Below, one piece after another: positions 8,737-16,876 of a stretch of 64,000 bases of DNA. The notes under the pieces are model-generated. The model was not told where the DNA came from, searched no databases, and saw only the letters and a list, made by a program, of their open reading frames with translations. This DNA is from Shewanella marinintestina. GTDB taxonomy: Bacteria; Pseudomonadota; Gammaproteobacteria; Enterobacterales; Shewanellaceae. Location: positions 1 through 64,000 of the forward strand of contig NZ_JAKILC010000003.1 of the NCBI RefSeq assembly GCF_023283845.1. The letters are read 5' to 3'. The position numbers and the translations under genes are program-made. Positions within the stretch are counted from its first letter, which is position 1; the number at the start of each line of letters is the position of its first letter.

Positions 8737-9645
8737 ATGAAACAACATAAAATTCGCAAAGCAGTTATCCCAGTAGCAGGTTTAGGAACACGCATGCTTC
8801 CTGCAACCAAAGCTATCCCAAAAGAGATGCTGCCAGTTATGGACAAGCCGCTTATTCAATATGTTGTAAAGGAAGCGATTGCTGCAGGAATAAAAGAGAT
8901 TGTTTTAGTCACTCACGCAAGTAAAAACTCGGTAGAAAATCATTTCGATACTAGCTTCGAGCTAGAAACGCAACTTGAGCGCCGTGTAAAACGTCAACTT
9001 CTTGCTGAAGTTCAAGCTATTTGCCCTGAAGATGTGACCATTATTAGCGTCCGTCAATCGCAAGCCAAAGGCTTAGGGCATGCTATTTTATGTGCAAAGA
9101 GCATTATTGGTGACGCCCCATTTGCCGTGCTTTTACCTGATGTTCTTATCGATTGCGCTGCAAGTGATCTAACCAAGGACAACTTAGCCGATATGGTTAA
9201 ACTGTATGATGAAACTGAAGTCGGCCAGATTATGGTTGAAGGCGTTCCTCATGAAATGGTTAACCAATATGGTATTGCTGATATCAATGGCGAAGAGCTT
9301 CAACCAGGAGGTTCTATGCCGTTAACTCAGCTAGTAGAAAAACCAAAAGTTGAAGATGCACCGTCTAACTTAGCTGTTGTAGGTCGTTATGTACTCCCCG
9401 CGGAGATTTGGGGCTACTTAGCAAGAACACCTGCGGGAGCAGGAGATGAAATTCAGCTAACAGATGCGATTGCCATGCTAATGGAAAACCAAACGGTTAA
9501 CGCTTATTACATGCAAGGTAAGAGTCACGATTGCGGCAATAAACTAGGTTATATGCAAGCGAATGTAGAACATGCTCTTCGTCACAGTGAAATTGGTAAC
9601 GAATTCGCAGAGTATTTAAAAGCCATTGTTAAGACACTTAACTAA
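8737..9645 (+). CDS. galU: UTP-glucose-1-phosphate uridylyltransferase
   Basis: This 302-aa enzyme makes UDP-glucose, the precursor for UDP-galactose and (through ugd) UDP-glucuronate. The nucleotidyltransferase signature [20 protein letters not shown] lies near residue 14, and the sugar-binding V-E-K-P follows. A TTG at 8701 would extend the frame by 12 residues. The ATG at 8737 has an AGGA-type ribosome binding site 6 nt upstream and gives the standard [17 protein letters not shown] start. galE follows 38 bp later. Confidence 0.96.
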   Translation: MKQHKIRKAVIPVAGLGTRMLPATKAIPKEMLPVMDKPLIQYVVKEAIAAGIKEIVLVTHASKNSVENHFDTSFELETQLERRVKRQLLAEVQAICPEDVTIISVRQSQAKGLGHAILCAKSIIGDAPFAVLLPDVLIDCAASDLTKDNLADMVKLYDETEVGQIMVEGVPHEMVNQYGIADINGEELQPGGSMPLTQLVEKPKVEDAPSNLAVVGRYVLPAEIWGYLARTPAGAGDEIQLTDAIAMLMENQTVNAYYMQGKSHDCGNKLGYMQANVEHALRHSEIGNEFAEYLKAIVKTLN

Positions 9646-9683
9646 ATCCCTTTTAAACACTGAATAGCTTATAGGAAGTTTAA

Positions 9684-10697
9684 ATGACCATATTGGTAAC
9701 TGGCGGCGCAGGCTACATTGGTAGCCACACAGTAGTAGAGCTACTTAATACAGGTAACGATGTTGTCATTCTCGACAACCTCAGTAATTCATGTGTAGCT
9801 GCACTTCAACGCGTAGAACAAATCACTGGTAAAACAGTGACCTTCTATCAAGGTGACATTCTTAATCGTGCTTTTTTACAAAAGCTGTTTAACGATCACG
9901 ATATTAAATCTGTCATTCACTTTGCAGGGTTAAAAGCTGTTGGTGAATCTGTCGAACAACCACTACGTTATTACGAAAACAATGTCACAGGTACAATTGT
10001 ACTATGTGAAGTGATGGCTGAGTTTAATGTCAAAAACTTAGTGTTCAGCTCATCTGCAACCGTATATGGCGACCCAGCAAGCTTGCCAATTACTGAAGAT
10101 TTCCCAACCGGTGCAACCAACCCTTACGGTCAATCAAAGTTAATGGTGGAGCATATTCTTAGCGACCTTTATCACTCAGATAATAGTTGGAATATCGCAT
10201 GTCTTCGTTACTTTAACCCAGTTGGCGCGCACCACAGTGGCTTAATCGGCGAAGACCCTAATGACATCCCAAATAACCTGATGCCTTTTATTGCTCAAGT
10301 AGCTGTTGGTAAGAGGGAGCAGTTAAGTGTATTTGGCAGTGATTATGATACCGTTGATGGCACCGGCGTTAGAGATTATATCCATGTGGTCGACTTAGCA
10401 GTGGGTCATTTAAGAGCACTGGATAAGCTTCAGACTCAATGCGGCTTAGTCACATACAATTTAGGCACTGGTCAAGGTTATAGCGTATTAGAAATGGTCA
10501 CAGCGTTTGAGAAAGCTAGCGGAACTCAAATAAAGTATCAACTAGTGGATAGACGACCTGGAGATATTGCAGCCTGTTATGCCAATCCAAACAAAGCTCA
10601 GCAAGAGCTTGGCTGGCAAGCGAGTCACACTATTGATGATATGGCACAAAGTAGCTGGCATTGGCAATCGAGCAATCCTAACGGCTATAAAGCTTAA
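9684..10697 (+). CDS. galE: UDP-glucose 4-epimerase
   Basis: This 337-aa SDR-family enzyme interconverts UDP-glucose and UDP-galactose. The NAD-binding GGAGYIGSH is at residues 7-15, the catalytic S-S-A-T-V-Y-G and Y-G-Q-S-K follow near 125-150, and the length matches bacterial GalE. AGGAAG precedes the ATG at good spacing. It forms an operon with galU and supplies sugars for the polysaccharide genes elsewhere in the window. Confidence 0.96.
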   Translation: MTILVTGGAGYIGSHTVVELLNTGNDVVILDNLSNSCVAALQRVEQITGKTVTFYQGDILNRAFLQKLFNDHDIKSVIHFAGLKAVGESVEQPLRYYENNVTGTIVLCEVMAEFNVKNLVFSSSATVYGDPASLPITEDFPTGATNPYGQSKLMVEHILSDLYHSDNSWNIACLRYFNPVGAHHSGLIGEDPNDIPNNLMPFIAQVAVGKREQLSVFGSDYDTVDGTGVRDYIHVVDLAVGHLRALDKLQTQCGLVTYNLGTGQGYSVLEMVTAFEKASGTQIKYQLVDRRPGDIAACYANPNKAQQELGWQASHTIDDMAQSSWHWQSSNPNGYKA

Positions 10698-10786
10698 TAG
10701 CCTGCATGTTTTTATCAGATATAAGCATCTAGACGCTATGCGAAAAAAGCAAAGCGTCTTAGAGCTTTACTTTAGAGAGTAAGTCG

Positions 10787-11272
10787 ATGAGCACCATCAA
10801 TCAAAGTCGAAGACGACTATTTAGTCGTAACAAGAATGACGCTATTCGCTTACCTTGGGTAAAGAGCTCTGTCGAGTTTACCGACCTTTGTACTCGCTGT
10901 GATAAATGCATTGAAGCTTGTGAAACACAGATCATCATCAAAGGAGGTGGCGGTTTTCCTCAAATCGATTTCTCTATCGATGAGTGCACCTTCTGTCAAA
11001 AGTGTGTTGATGTATGTAAAGAGCCGTTATTTGAAGATCTAAACAATGTTCCTTGGCAAATAACAGCAAATATTCAAGAAAAATGCATGGCTTATCAGGG
11101 TATATGGTGTCAAAGCTGTAAAGATGCATGCGACACAAGTGCCATTAGTTTTACATTATCCATAGGTAAAGCCCCACTTCCTAATATAGATAAAGATGCC
11201 TGTACCGGTTGTGGCGCATGCGTAGCACCTTGCCCATCCAACGCTATTCTTCTAAAAAATGTAGAGACATAA
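10787..11272 (+). CDS. napF: NapF-like ferredoxin-type protein
   Basis: This 161-aa protein has three to four [4Fe-4S] cluster motifs: C-x2-C-x2-C-x3-C near residue 35, a second near 68, a C-rich segment around 104-115, and a classic CTGCGACVAPCP near 143. The N terminus (RRRLFSR) fits NapF, a cytoplasmic accessory of periplasmic nitrate reductase maturation. No nap structural genes lie nearby, so either it acts in trans or it serves another redox protein. It follows galE by 89 bp on the same strand. Confidence 0.85.
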   Translation: MSTINQSRRRLFSRNKNDAIRLPWVKSSVEFTDLCTRCDKCIEACETQIIIKGGGGFPQIDFSIDECTFCQKCVDVCKEPLFEDLNNVPWQITANIQEKCMAYQGIWCQSCKDACDTSAISFTLSIGKAPLPNIDKDACTGCGACVAPCPSNAILLKNVET

Positions 11273-11528
11273 ATTTAGCCTAAAATTTATAGGTTAGGGC
11301 AAATCAAATATTACAGGTTTTGAGTTTATTTAGTATTACTATCTAACCAAACTAGCGCTATCTAACGTATTCAATCCAATATGCTTTTTCCTTTTGTAAA
11401 CCCCACTTTCTTTATGCAGTCTTTAGCTAATTTTAAACAATACACCACTCGCAACAGCGAGCCAAAAATATGACGTCAAAGCGCCAAATTTAAGTGGTTT
11501 TGTTCTTCTTATATTCAAGGTAACATCT

Positions 11529-11558
11529 ATGCAACTTAGACAAATGACGGCAGCATAA
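11529..11558 (+). CDS. possible 9-residue leader peptide coupled to the bactofilin gene
   Basis: A minimal frame (ATG ... TAA, nine codons) starts eight bases after an AAGGT ribosome-binding-like sequence, and its stop overlaps the bactofilin ATG as TAATG. The bactofilin ATG has no good ribosome binding site of its own. Translational coupling is therefore possible. This could also be chance. Confidence 0.3.
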   Translation: MQLRQMTAA

Positions 11559-11983
11559 TGTTTAGAAAAAAAAGAAGTGGCGAACTCACCTTTATTGCGC
11601 CAAGTACCAAGTTTAGTGGTGATACCGAATTTACGGCTGAAGCCATGATTGCTGGTGAACTCGTAGGAACCATCCTTTCAAGTCACAATATTACTATCGA
11701 ACCAGGTGGTCTTATCGAAGGTAAACTTCAATGCTCTGAACTCAGGGTTTCGGGGACTTTCAAAGGTAAGCTCACCTGTGAAAAACTCAATATAACGGGC
11801 TCAGGTTTAGTCGATGGGGAGGTTAACTGTCAGTCGATGGAGATTTTTGAGGGCGGACAATTTGTAGGTATGCGTGTTAGGGATAACGTCGATTTCTTAC
11901 CGTCCAATACAGATAATAAAAAAGTCATCAATCACCAAAAGAGTAATGACGATATTGAAGATGCAGAGCTGAGTATTAGCTAA
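11558..11983 (+). CDS. bactofilin (polymer-forming cytoskeletal protein)
   Basis: This 141-aa protein has the bactofilin (DUF583) core at about residues 10-110: repeated beta-helix turns with evenly spaced glycines and hydrophobics (T-I-E-P-G-G-L-I-E-G-K, V-S-G-T-F-K-G-K-L, I-T-G-S-G-L-V-D-G-E-V). Charged N- and C-terminal tails flank it. Bactofilins self-assemble into nucleotide-independent filaments that organise cell-shape or envelope enzymes. The gene stands alone, followed by a strong bidirectional terminator. Confidence 0.92.
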   Translation: MFRKKRSGELTFIAPSTKFSGDTEFTAEAMIAGELVGTILSSHNITIEPGGLIEGKLQCSELRVSGTFKGKLTCEKLNITGSGLVDGEVNCQSMEIFEGGQFVGMRVRDNVDFLPSNTDNKKVINHQKSNDDIEDAELSIS

Positions 11984-12042
11984 ATATAAAAATGTTATTC
12001 ATCAGCAAACAATGATGTTTTATAAAAGATAGGATTACACAT

Positions 12043-12076
12043 AAAAAAGCTCAGTGTATGTACACTGAGCTTTTTT
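12043..12076. terminator. bidirectional terminator between bactofilin and DUF2982-like genes
   Basis: A perfect palindromic 10-bp stem (GCTCAGTGTA with TACACTGAGC) is flanked by A6 on one side and T6 on the other. It lies between two convergent genes and can serve both. Confidence 0.9.
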
Positions 12077-12152
12077 ATAAGGTTTTCTAGTAGCCTTAAA
12101 TTCAAGCGATGGTAAAACAGAAAACTCAGCACGTCAGCGACTTCTATCTCGA

Positions 12153-12818
12153 TTATAGGCTTTGTTGCTGCAATTCCCTAAGTAGTTTAATAAACTCATC
12201 AGCAGGTCTATCTAAACAATCTGTCGATATATATAAGTGATAACCTAAGTTTGCATCCAGTAACCGAGAGCGATGACCAAACATAGCCAGCACGCCTTTA
12301 AAACGGTCATTTCCTTCAATGAAAGGAGTAAACTCTTCGCTCATTTGGTTCTCCAATGTCGATAAGTCCTCCTCTTGAGTTGATGCAGTCATTAATAATG
12401 GCCGCTGCTCAGTAAGCAAGCCTGTTGCGAGTCTGAGCGAAATAGCTTCTAACACAGGGCTTAAACTTTTTAGCTTAATACCAATATAGGGCAAATCTAT
12501 CGTTTCTAAACCTTGAGTCACCCTTGGTTGATCAAAGCGCTGAATGTTATTCCAAGCAATAAATACCTCACCACGGCGATGAAAGTGGGTGATCCCCTTA
12601 TCAGTCAGTCTAATTGTTATAGCTGGTTCAACTAACTTTGAAATACCTAATACCGTAGAAATTGCTCCAAGTGCAAAGCAAAGGATCCCCGGAGCAAAAA
12701 ATTGGCTACCAACTACAAAGAAACCAATACCAACAATTAAACCTATTACTCCTACAACACTTAGTGTAATACCGTTTCGCTTACTGATAGGTTCTATTAA
12801 AATTTCTTTCTCTTTCAA
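12153..12818 (-). CDS. DUF2982-like membrane protein
   Basis: The 221-aa protein has two hydrophobic segments close to the N terminus (about residues 17-36 and 42-60). A soluble PH-like beta-rich part follows (ITIRLTDKGITHFHRRGEVF, then IAWNNIQRFDQP), and the C terminus is helical. I match it tentatively to DUF2982, a family found in Shewanella and relatives with unknown function. The only available start is a TTG with a poor ribosome binding site. The PH-like segment suggests a peripheral or signalling membrane role; this is inference. Confidence 0.7.
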   Translation of the reverse strand: MKEKEILIEPISKRNGITLSVVGVIGLIVGIGFFVVGSQFFAPGILCFALGAISTVLGISKLVEPAITIRLTDKGITHFHRRGEVFIAWNNIQRFDQPRVTQGLETIDLPYIGIKLKSLSPVLEAISLRLATGLLTEQRPLLMTASTQEEDLSTLENQMSEEFTPFIEGNDRFKGVLAMFGHRSRLLDANLGYHLYISTDCLDRPADEFIKLLRELQQQSL

Positions 12819-12920
12819 TTTCTATGTACCTATTAACTTATCTCTAAAGCAATCACTGAGGCTATGTTGTAATTGAAGGCATACCTAGAATGAAAGCTAA
12901 TATATTCAACTATTAAGGAT

Positions 12921-13712
12921 TCACAGCCCTTGCGCATTATCAAGCTTCGAAATAATTGTCGGTTCTTTATCAGCTCGACCTTCATATTTGAGCTTAAACC
13001 ATAAAAGCCCTAAATACTCATGTATGGCGCGCTGTGAGTTTAATAAACTTTGAGCATCAAAATGCCACCAAGCTGTTGTTCTTTTAGCAAAATCGGTAGG
13101 AGCGGCTGACACATTTAAGTTTGAGTTATTAAATATCGCCATTGATCTTGGCATATGACTCGCAGATGTAACCAGCCTAAAGGGTGCATCTGCAACTTCC
13201 CAGCGCATAAACTGTGATTCTTCAATTGTATCTTTAGCCAACGGAAATCTAATGATTAAATCAGGACTAACTCCAAGCTCAACCGCAGCATCAAACATCA
13301 CATCAGCATGCGCTCTTGTTGAATGTGCACCACTCCAACCACTGACAACAAGCTTACAATCTTGGCCTAAAGACATCTGCCGTATGCCTTCACTGAGTCT
13401 AGCAAGTGCGGTATTCGATAATTGCTGCACTGCGGTCAAGTGTGGGTCATCATCATGACCACTACCTAGCACCATCACTAAACAACCTTTTGCAATAGGC
13501 ATATTATTAACTGGGTATTGGTTTTCTAGAGGCGCGATTAATGCATTACTTCCCCAATGGCTACTGCATAAAATCAATAAAGATGCAGCAAGTCCCAAGG
13601 TGATTTTTGAAAACTTACGCTTACGTATCATCAAAAAAGCAATAACAATTAAAATCAATAACAGCGGTACAGGCATAAAGAACTGTGAAACAATCTTTTT
13701 TACCCAAAACAT
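12921..13712 (-). CDS. elyC: ElyC/SanA/YdcF-family envelope protein
   Basis: This 263-aa protein has two N-terminal membrane helices (residues about 10-28 and 36-52) and a DUF218 domain. Visible motifs are VMVLGSGHDDDPHLT, L-V-V-S-G-W-S-G, D-T-I-E-E-S and LVTSASHMPRSM. Domain order and motifs parallel E. coli ElyC, which affects undecaprenyl-phosphate-dependent envelope assembly at low temperature. The gene name is by similarity to that protein. It is oriented like its neighbours but separated by gaps of about 100 bp. Confidence 0.82.
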   Translation of the reverse strand: MFWVKKIVSQFFMPVPLLLILIVIAFLMIRKRKFSKITLGLAASLLILCSSHWGSNALIAPLENQYPVNNMPIAKGCLVMVLGSGHDDDPHLTAVQQLSNTALARLSEGIRQMSLGQDCKLVVSGWSGAHSTRAHADVMFDAAVELGVSPDLIIRFPLAKDTIEESQFMRWEVADAPFRLVTSASHMPRSMAIFNNSNLNVSAAPTDFAKRTTAWWHFDAQSLLNSQRAIHEYLGLLWFKLKYEGRADKEPTIISKLDNAQGL

Positions 13713-13806
13713 ACAAGCGTTTACCCTACTAGAAAAATATATCGGAAGTGTAGCATGTAATCCGGTGAATTATTCAGGCTCAACTCGTGAGAGTAACTGA
13801 TAAAGG

Positions 13807-14706
13807 TTAGCTATTATTCCATAACCATGCAGCGCCACGCACACCCGATGAACTGCCATACATATTTTGCACAACAGGCGTTCGACACTCCCCACCTAAC
13901 ACGTATTTAGGTAACACTTTAGGCAAAAGCTGATAGATTTGATTGATACTCGATACACCGCCGCCGAGTACGATAATATCAGGATCTAGCGTATTTATAA
14001 CATGCGCTAAAGAACGTCCAAGCCTATCGACATAACGCTCAAATGTTTGACATGCTAGCAATTCACCTTGCTCTAATTTTAACGCTATTTCAATTCCGGA
14101 ATCAGCATGCCCACCAGCAAGCTTATAATCTCTAACTAAACCCGTACCGGAAATAAAGGTTTCAATACAATCTTTATTACCACAGAAGCAGTCAGTCGAA
14201 TTAAACTCGTCTTCGCTCATCCAGGGTAATGGGTTATGCCCCCACTCCCCTGCGATACGATTTCTGCCATTATGTACTCGACCATTTATCGATAATCCAG
14301 CGCCACAACCTGTGCCAATGATCACACCAAAAACAATAGCTTCTCCTGCAGCTGCACCATCAATAGCCTCTGATATGGCAAAACAATTGGCATCATTTGC
14401 GACTCTAACTTCTCGTCCTAAACGTTTACCTAGGTCAATATCCAGAGGGTGACCATTAATCCACGTAGAATTAGCATTCTTAACAAGGCCAGAAAAAGGC
14501 GAAACAACACCAGGGATCCCAACGCCTACCGTCGCTTTTTGTTGGAGCAGGGATTCAGCTTCAAAGACTAACGCCTCTATCGCATCTAGAGTCGCAACAT
14601 ATTCTCTTGGTGTCGGTACACGCTTACGATAAAGCTCTTCGCCGAGCCCATTAAGTGCAACCACCTCAATTTTTGTGCCTCCGAGATCAACACCAATCCT
14701 TAGCAT
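13807..14706 (-). CDS. mak: ROK-family fructokinase (Mak-like)
   Basis: This 299-aa ROK sugar kinase has the N-terminal ATP-binding G-V-D-L-G-G-T-K-I-E, the sugar site N-S-T-W-I-N-G-H-P, the catalytic N-D-A-N-C, and the zinc motif around C-F-C-G-N-K-D-C-I-E. It follows E. coli Mak (YajF) almost residue for residue in the NDANC and GEWGHNPLPWM segments, so fructose is the likely substrate. Other ROK hexokinases are possible. AAGGAG precedes the ATG by 5 nt. Confidence 0.85.
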   Translation of the reverse strand: MLRIGVDLGGTKIEVVALNGLGEELYRKRVPTPREYVATLDAIEALVFEAESLLQQKATVGVGIPGVVSPFSGLVKNANSTWINGHPLDIDLGKRLGREVRVANDANCFAISEAIDGAAAGEAIVFGVIIGTGCGAGLSINGRVHNGRNRIAGEWGHNPLPWMSEDEFNSTDCFCGNKDCIETFISGTGLVRDYKLAGGHADSGIEIALKLEQGELLACQTFERYVDRLGRSLAHVINTLDPDIIVLGGGVSSINQIYQLLPKVLPKYVLGGECRTPVVQNMYGSSSGVRGAAWLWNNS

Positions 14707-14809
14707 GCCATCTCCTTCAGTACTATTTTACAATTAATAAAAAGTCACACCTAATCTATACGTTAAGCGGGGTTATGTACAGATGGTAGGGATTAGCAAC
14801 ATGTACGCT

Positions 14810-15637
14810 CTAGCTGACATTATGGGGTTTATCTATTTTCCAATTTGGCGCGTAAGCAATAAAATAAGGATTCAAAATATCCTCTTTCTGGTTATAGTCT
14901 AACCGAGCCCCAGTGTCATAACGTATTACTTTGCCACCAGCACTTTCTAATACAGCTTGTGCAGCGGCTGTATCCCATTCACTGGTAAGACCCAGTCTTG
15001 GGTAGATATCCGCTTCACCTTCAGCCAATAGGCAAAACTTTAGCGAGCTGCCAACACTCTTCATCTCATGTTCGCCTATTTCTTGCAAATACGATTGTAA
15101 TCCAGGACTTATATGAGAGCGACTACCTACAATTCGTGGGCTCAGAGCACTGACATCATCACCTTTGGTTAAGCCAATATAATTAAGTGAAGTTTCTACA
15201 TTGGCTTGACGTACCCATGCGCCTTGCTCCTGTGAACCGTAAAAACACTTATCTAAAACTGGTGCATACACTACCCCAGCTACAGCTTTATCTTTTACGA
15301 CAAAAGCAATGTTGACGGTAAATTCACCATTGCGTTTAATAAACTCTTTTGTGCCATCAAGAGGGTCAATTAGCCAATAACAATGCCAATCACGTCTCTC
15401 ATTCCATGCGATCCCAACAGACTCTTCCGACAAAATGGGGATATTTGGCGTTAACAGTTGTAATTGTCTAACGATAACGTCATGACTTGCCAAATCAGCT
15501 GCTGTTACCGGACTATCATCAGACTTAGTCTGCACACCAAAGTCATCTTGACCATAAATGGCCATAATAGCATCACCAGCTTCGACGGATATATCGACAA
15601 TGGCAGCTAACCATTCTTGCTTAAATGTTTGAGTCAA
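14810..15637 (-). CDS. cysQ: 3'(2'),5'-bisphosphate nucleotidase CysQ
   Basis: This 275-aa inositol-monophosphatase-fold enzyme is predicted to remove the 3' phosphate from PAP/PAPS in sulfate assimilation. The metal-binding signatures are present: S-E-E-S, W-L-I-D-P-L-D-G-T-K-E-F near residue 90, and E-W-D-T-A-A-A-Q-A near 225. The start is TTG; no ATG is available in frame upstream, and this start aligns with the CysQ N terminus. It is a separate unit in the same direction as mak. Confidence 0.92.
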   Translation of the reverse strand: MTQTFKQEWLAAIVDISVEAGDAIMAIYGQDDFGVQTKSDDSPVTAADLASHDVIVRQLQLLTPNIPILSEESVGIAWNERRDWHCYWLIDPLDGTKEFIKRNGEFTVNIAFVVKDKAVAGVVYAPVLDKCFYGSQEQGAWVRQANVETSLNYIGLTKGDDVSALSPRIVGSRSHISPGLQSYLQEIGEHEMKSVGSSLKFCLLAEGEADIYPRLGLTSEWDTAAAQAVLESAGGKVIRYDTGARLDYNQKEDILNPYFIAYAPNWKIDKPHNVS

Positions 15638-15844
15638 AATGCAAGCTCTCTATAGATTATCTAAAGGAATAAACTAATTATGCCATTACTTAAGCGTTAA
15701 AATTAATAACCAATTATTCATTCATTGTTTAAAATCGACTAAGTATTATAAGCTTCAGTGATATTGCGATAATGATGAATTTAATAAAAGGCTTTTAAAA
15801 GAAAATCGATAGAGACACAAAAACCAATCATTTTCCTATCGCTA

Positions 15845-16876
15845 CTACTGTCTATCATTGCTAGCTATCGACTGATAAACACGTACATAATCAATAAGAA
15901 ACGTTTGTGGAAAAGCACGCTTGTCGATACCTTTATCATTCACATTTTCAGCCCAATCACCACCAACAGCAAGATTTAACAGCAAGTAAAATCGTTTATC
16001 AAAAGGCGCACCGTCTTTCGCTTCTATTAAATCACTGCCAGCAACATATTTGCTGTACCAAGTCTTTGAGGTTTGAGTTGCATAGTGAACACCATCTACG
16101 TACCAACGGATCTCATCTTGCTGCCACTCTATCGCGTAAACATGGAAGTTATCTGCAGGACTTTGGTTATTAGGGAGTTGATAAGAAAAGCCGCTATAAA
16201 CATTATTTGGCCAAGACTGCCCATAATGCAGCGTACCGTGAACCCGCGTTTCTTTTGCTCCAGTATCTTTATTAAGTAAAGTTCCCAAATTGACAGCTTC
16301 AACGATATCAAGCTCCCCAGAGCTAGACCATTCGCCATAACACGAGTCTGAAGGTAACATCCAAGCCGCAGCCCACGAACCTTGGCCACTAGGTAACTTG
16401 GCTCTAACTTCAAAACGCCCGTAAAGCCAATCACCCTTATATAGGGTTCGCATTCGCGCCGAAGTAAAAGGTTTAGTGATAGATAGATCTGTTCGTAGAT
16501 AGTCACGATGATCATCTTTATGAGCTGGGCCAGAAAATGGTTCTTGTCGTGCAACGATATGTAATAAACCTTCCGCTATAAATGCATTCTCTTTACGATC
16601 GGTATAGCACTGCTGCTCATTATTACCACCACCATAGCAGTTGTATTCAAAGCTCCATTTTTGCAGATCAACTTCCGTACCATTAAACTCATCATGCCAC
16701 ACCAATGCCCAATGTTTTTCTTTCGTTGTCAGCGCATTTTCTTCGGTATCATCGAGCAAGTAGCCCAAAAGGAACATACATACTACTGTAAATATACACA
16801 TAGCCGCTAAACTCAACTGACTGCGCACGAAGCTCGCAGCAGCATATACTCTACACGGTCTATCTTTTATTCGCAT
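15845..16876 (-). CDS. GH16 endo-beta-1,3-glucanase (laminarinase-like)
   Basis: This is a glycoside hydrolase family 16 protein of 343 aa. A hydrophobic segment (about residues 20-40) should act as signal peptide or membrane anchor. The catalytic motif E-L-D-I-V-E holds the nucleophile and acid/base glutamates. Other family marks are W-H-D-E-F-N-G, G-S-W-A-A-A-W-M-L-P and the C-terminal D-Y-V-R-V-Y. The start used here (ATG 16876) overlaps the GH3 gene by 10 bp; an earlier ATG at 16909 is also open. The pair should release oligosaccharides from beta-1,3/1,4-glucan and cleave them to glucose. Confidence 0.87.
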   Translation of the reverse strand: MRIKDRPCRVYAAASFVRSQLSLAAMCIFTVVCMFLLGYLLDDTEENALTTKEKHWALVWHDEFNGTEVDLQKWSFEYNCYGGGNNEQQCYTDRKENAFIAEGLLHIVARQEPFSGPAHKDDHRDYLRTDLSITKPFTSARMRTLYKGDWLYGRFEVRAKLPSGQGSWAAAWMLPSDSCYGEWSSSGELDIVEAVNLGTLLNKDTGAKETRVHGTLHYGQSWPNNVYSGFSYQLPNNQSPADNFHVYAIEWQQDEIRWYVDGVHYATQTSKTWYSKYVAGSDLIEAKDGAPFDKRFYLLLNLAVGGDWAENVNDKGIDKRAFPQTFLIDYVRVYQSIASNDRQ

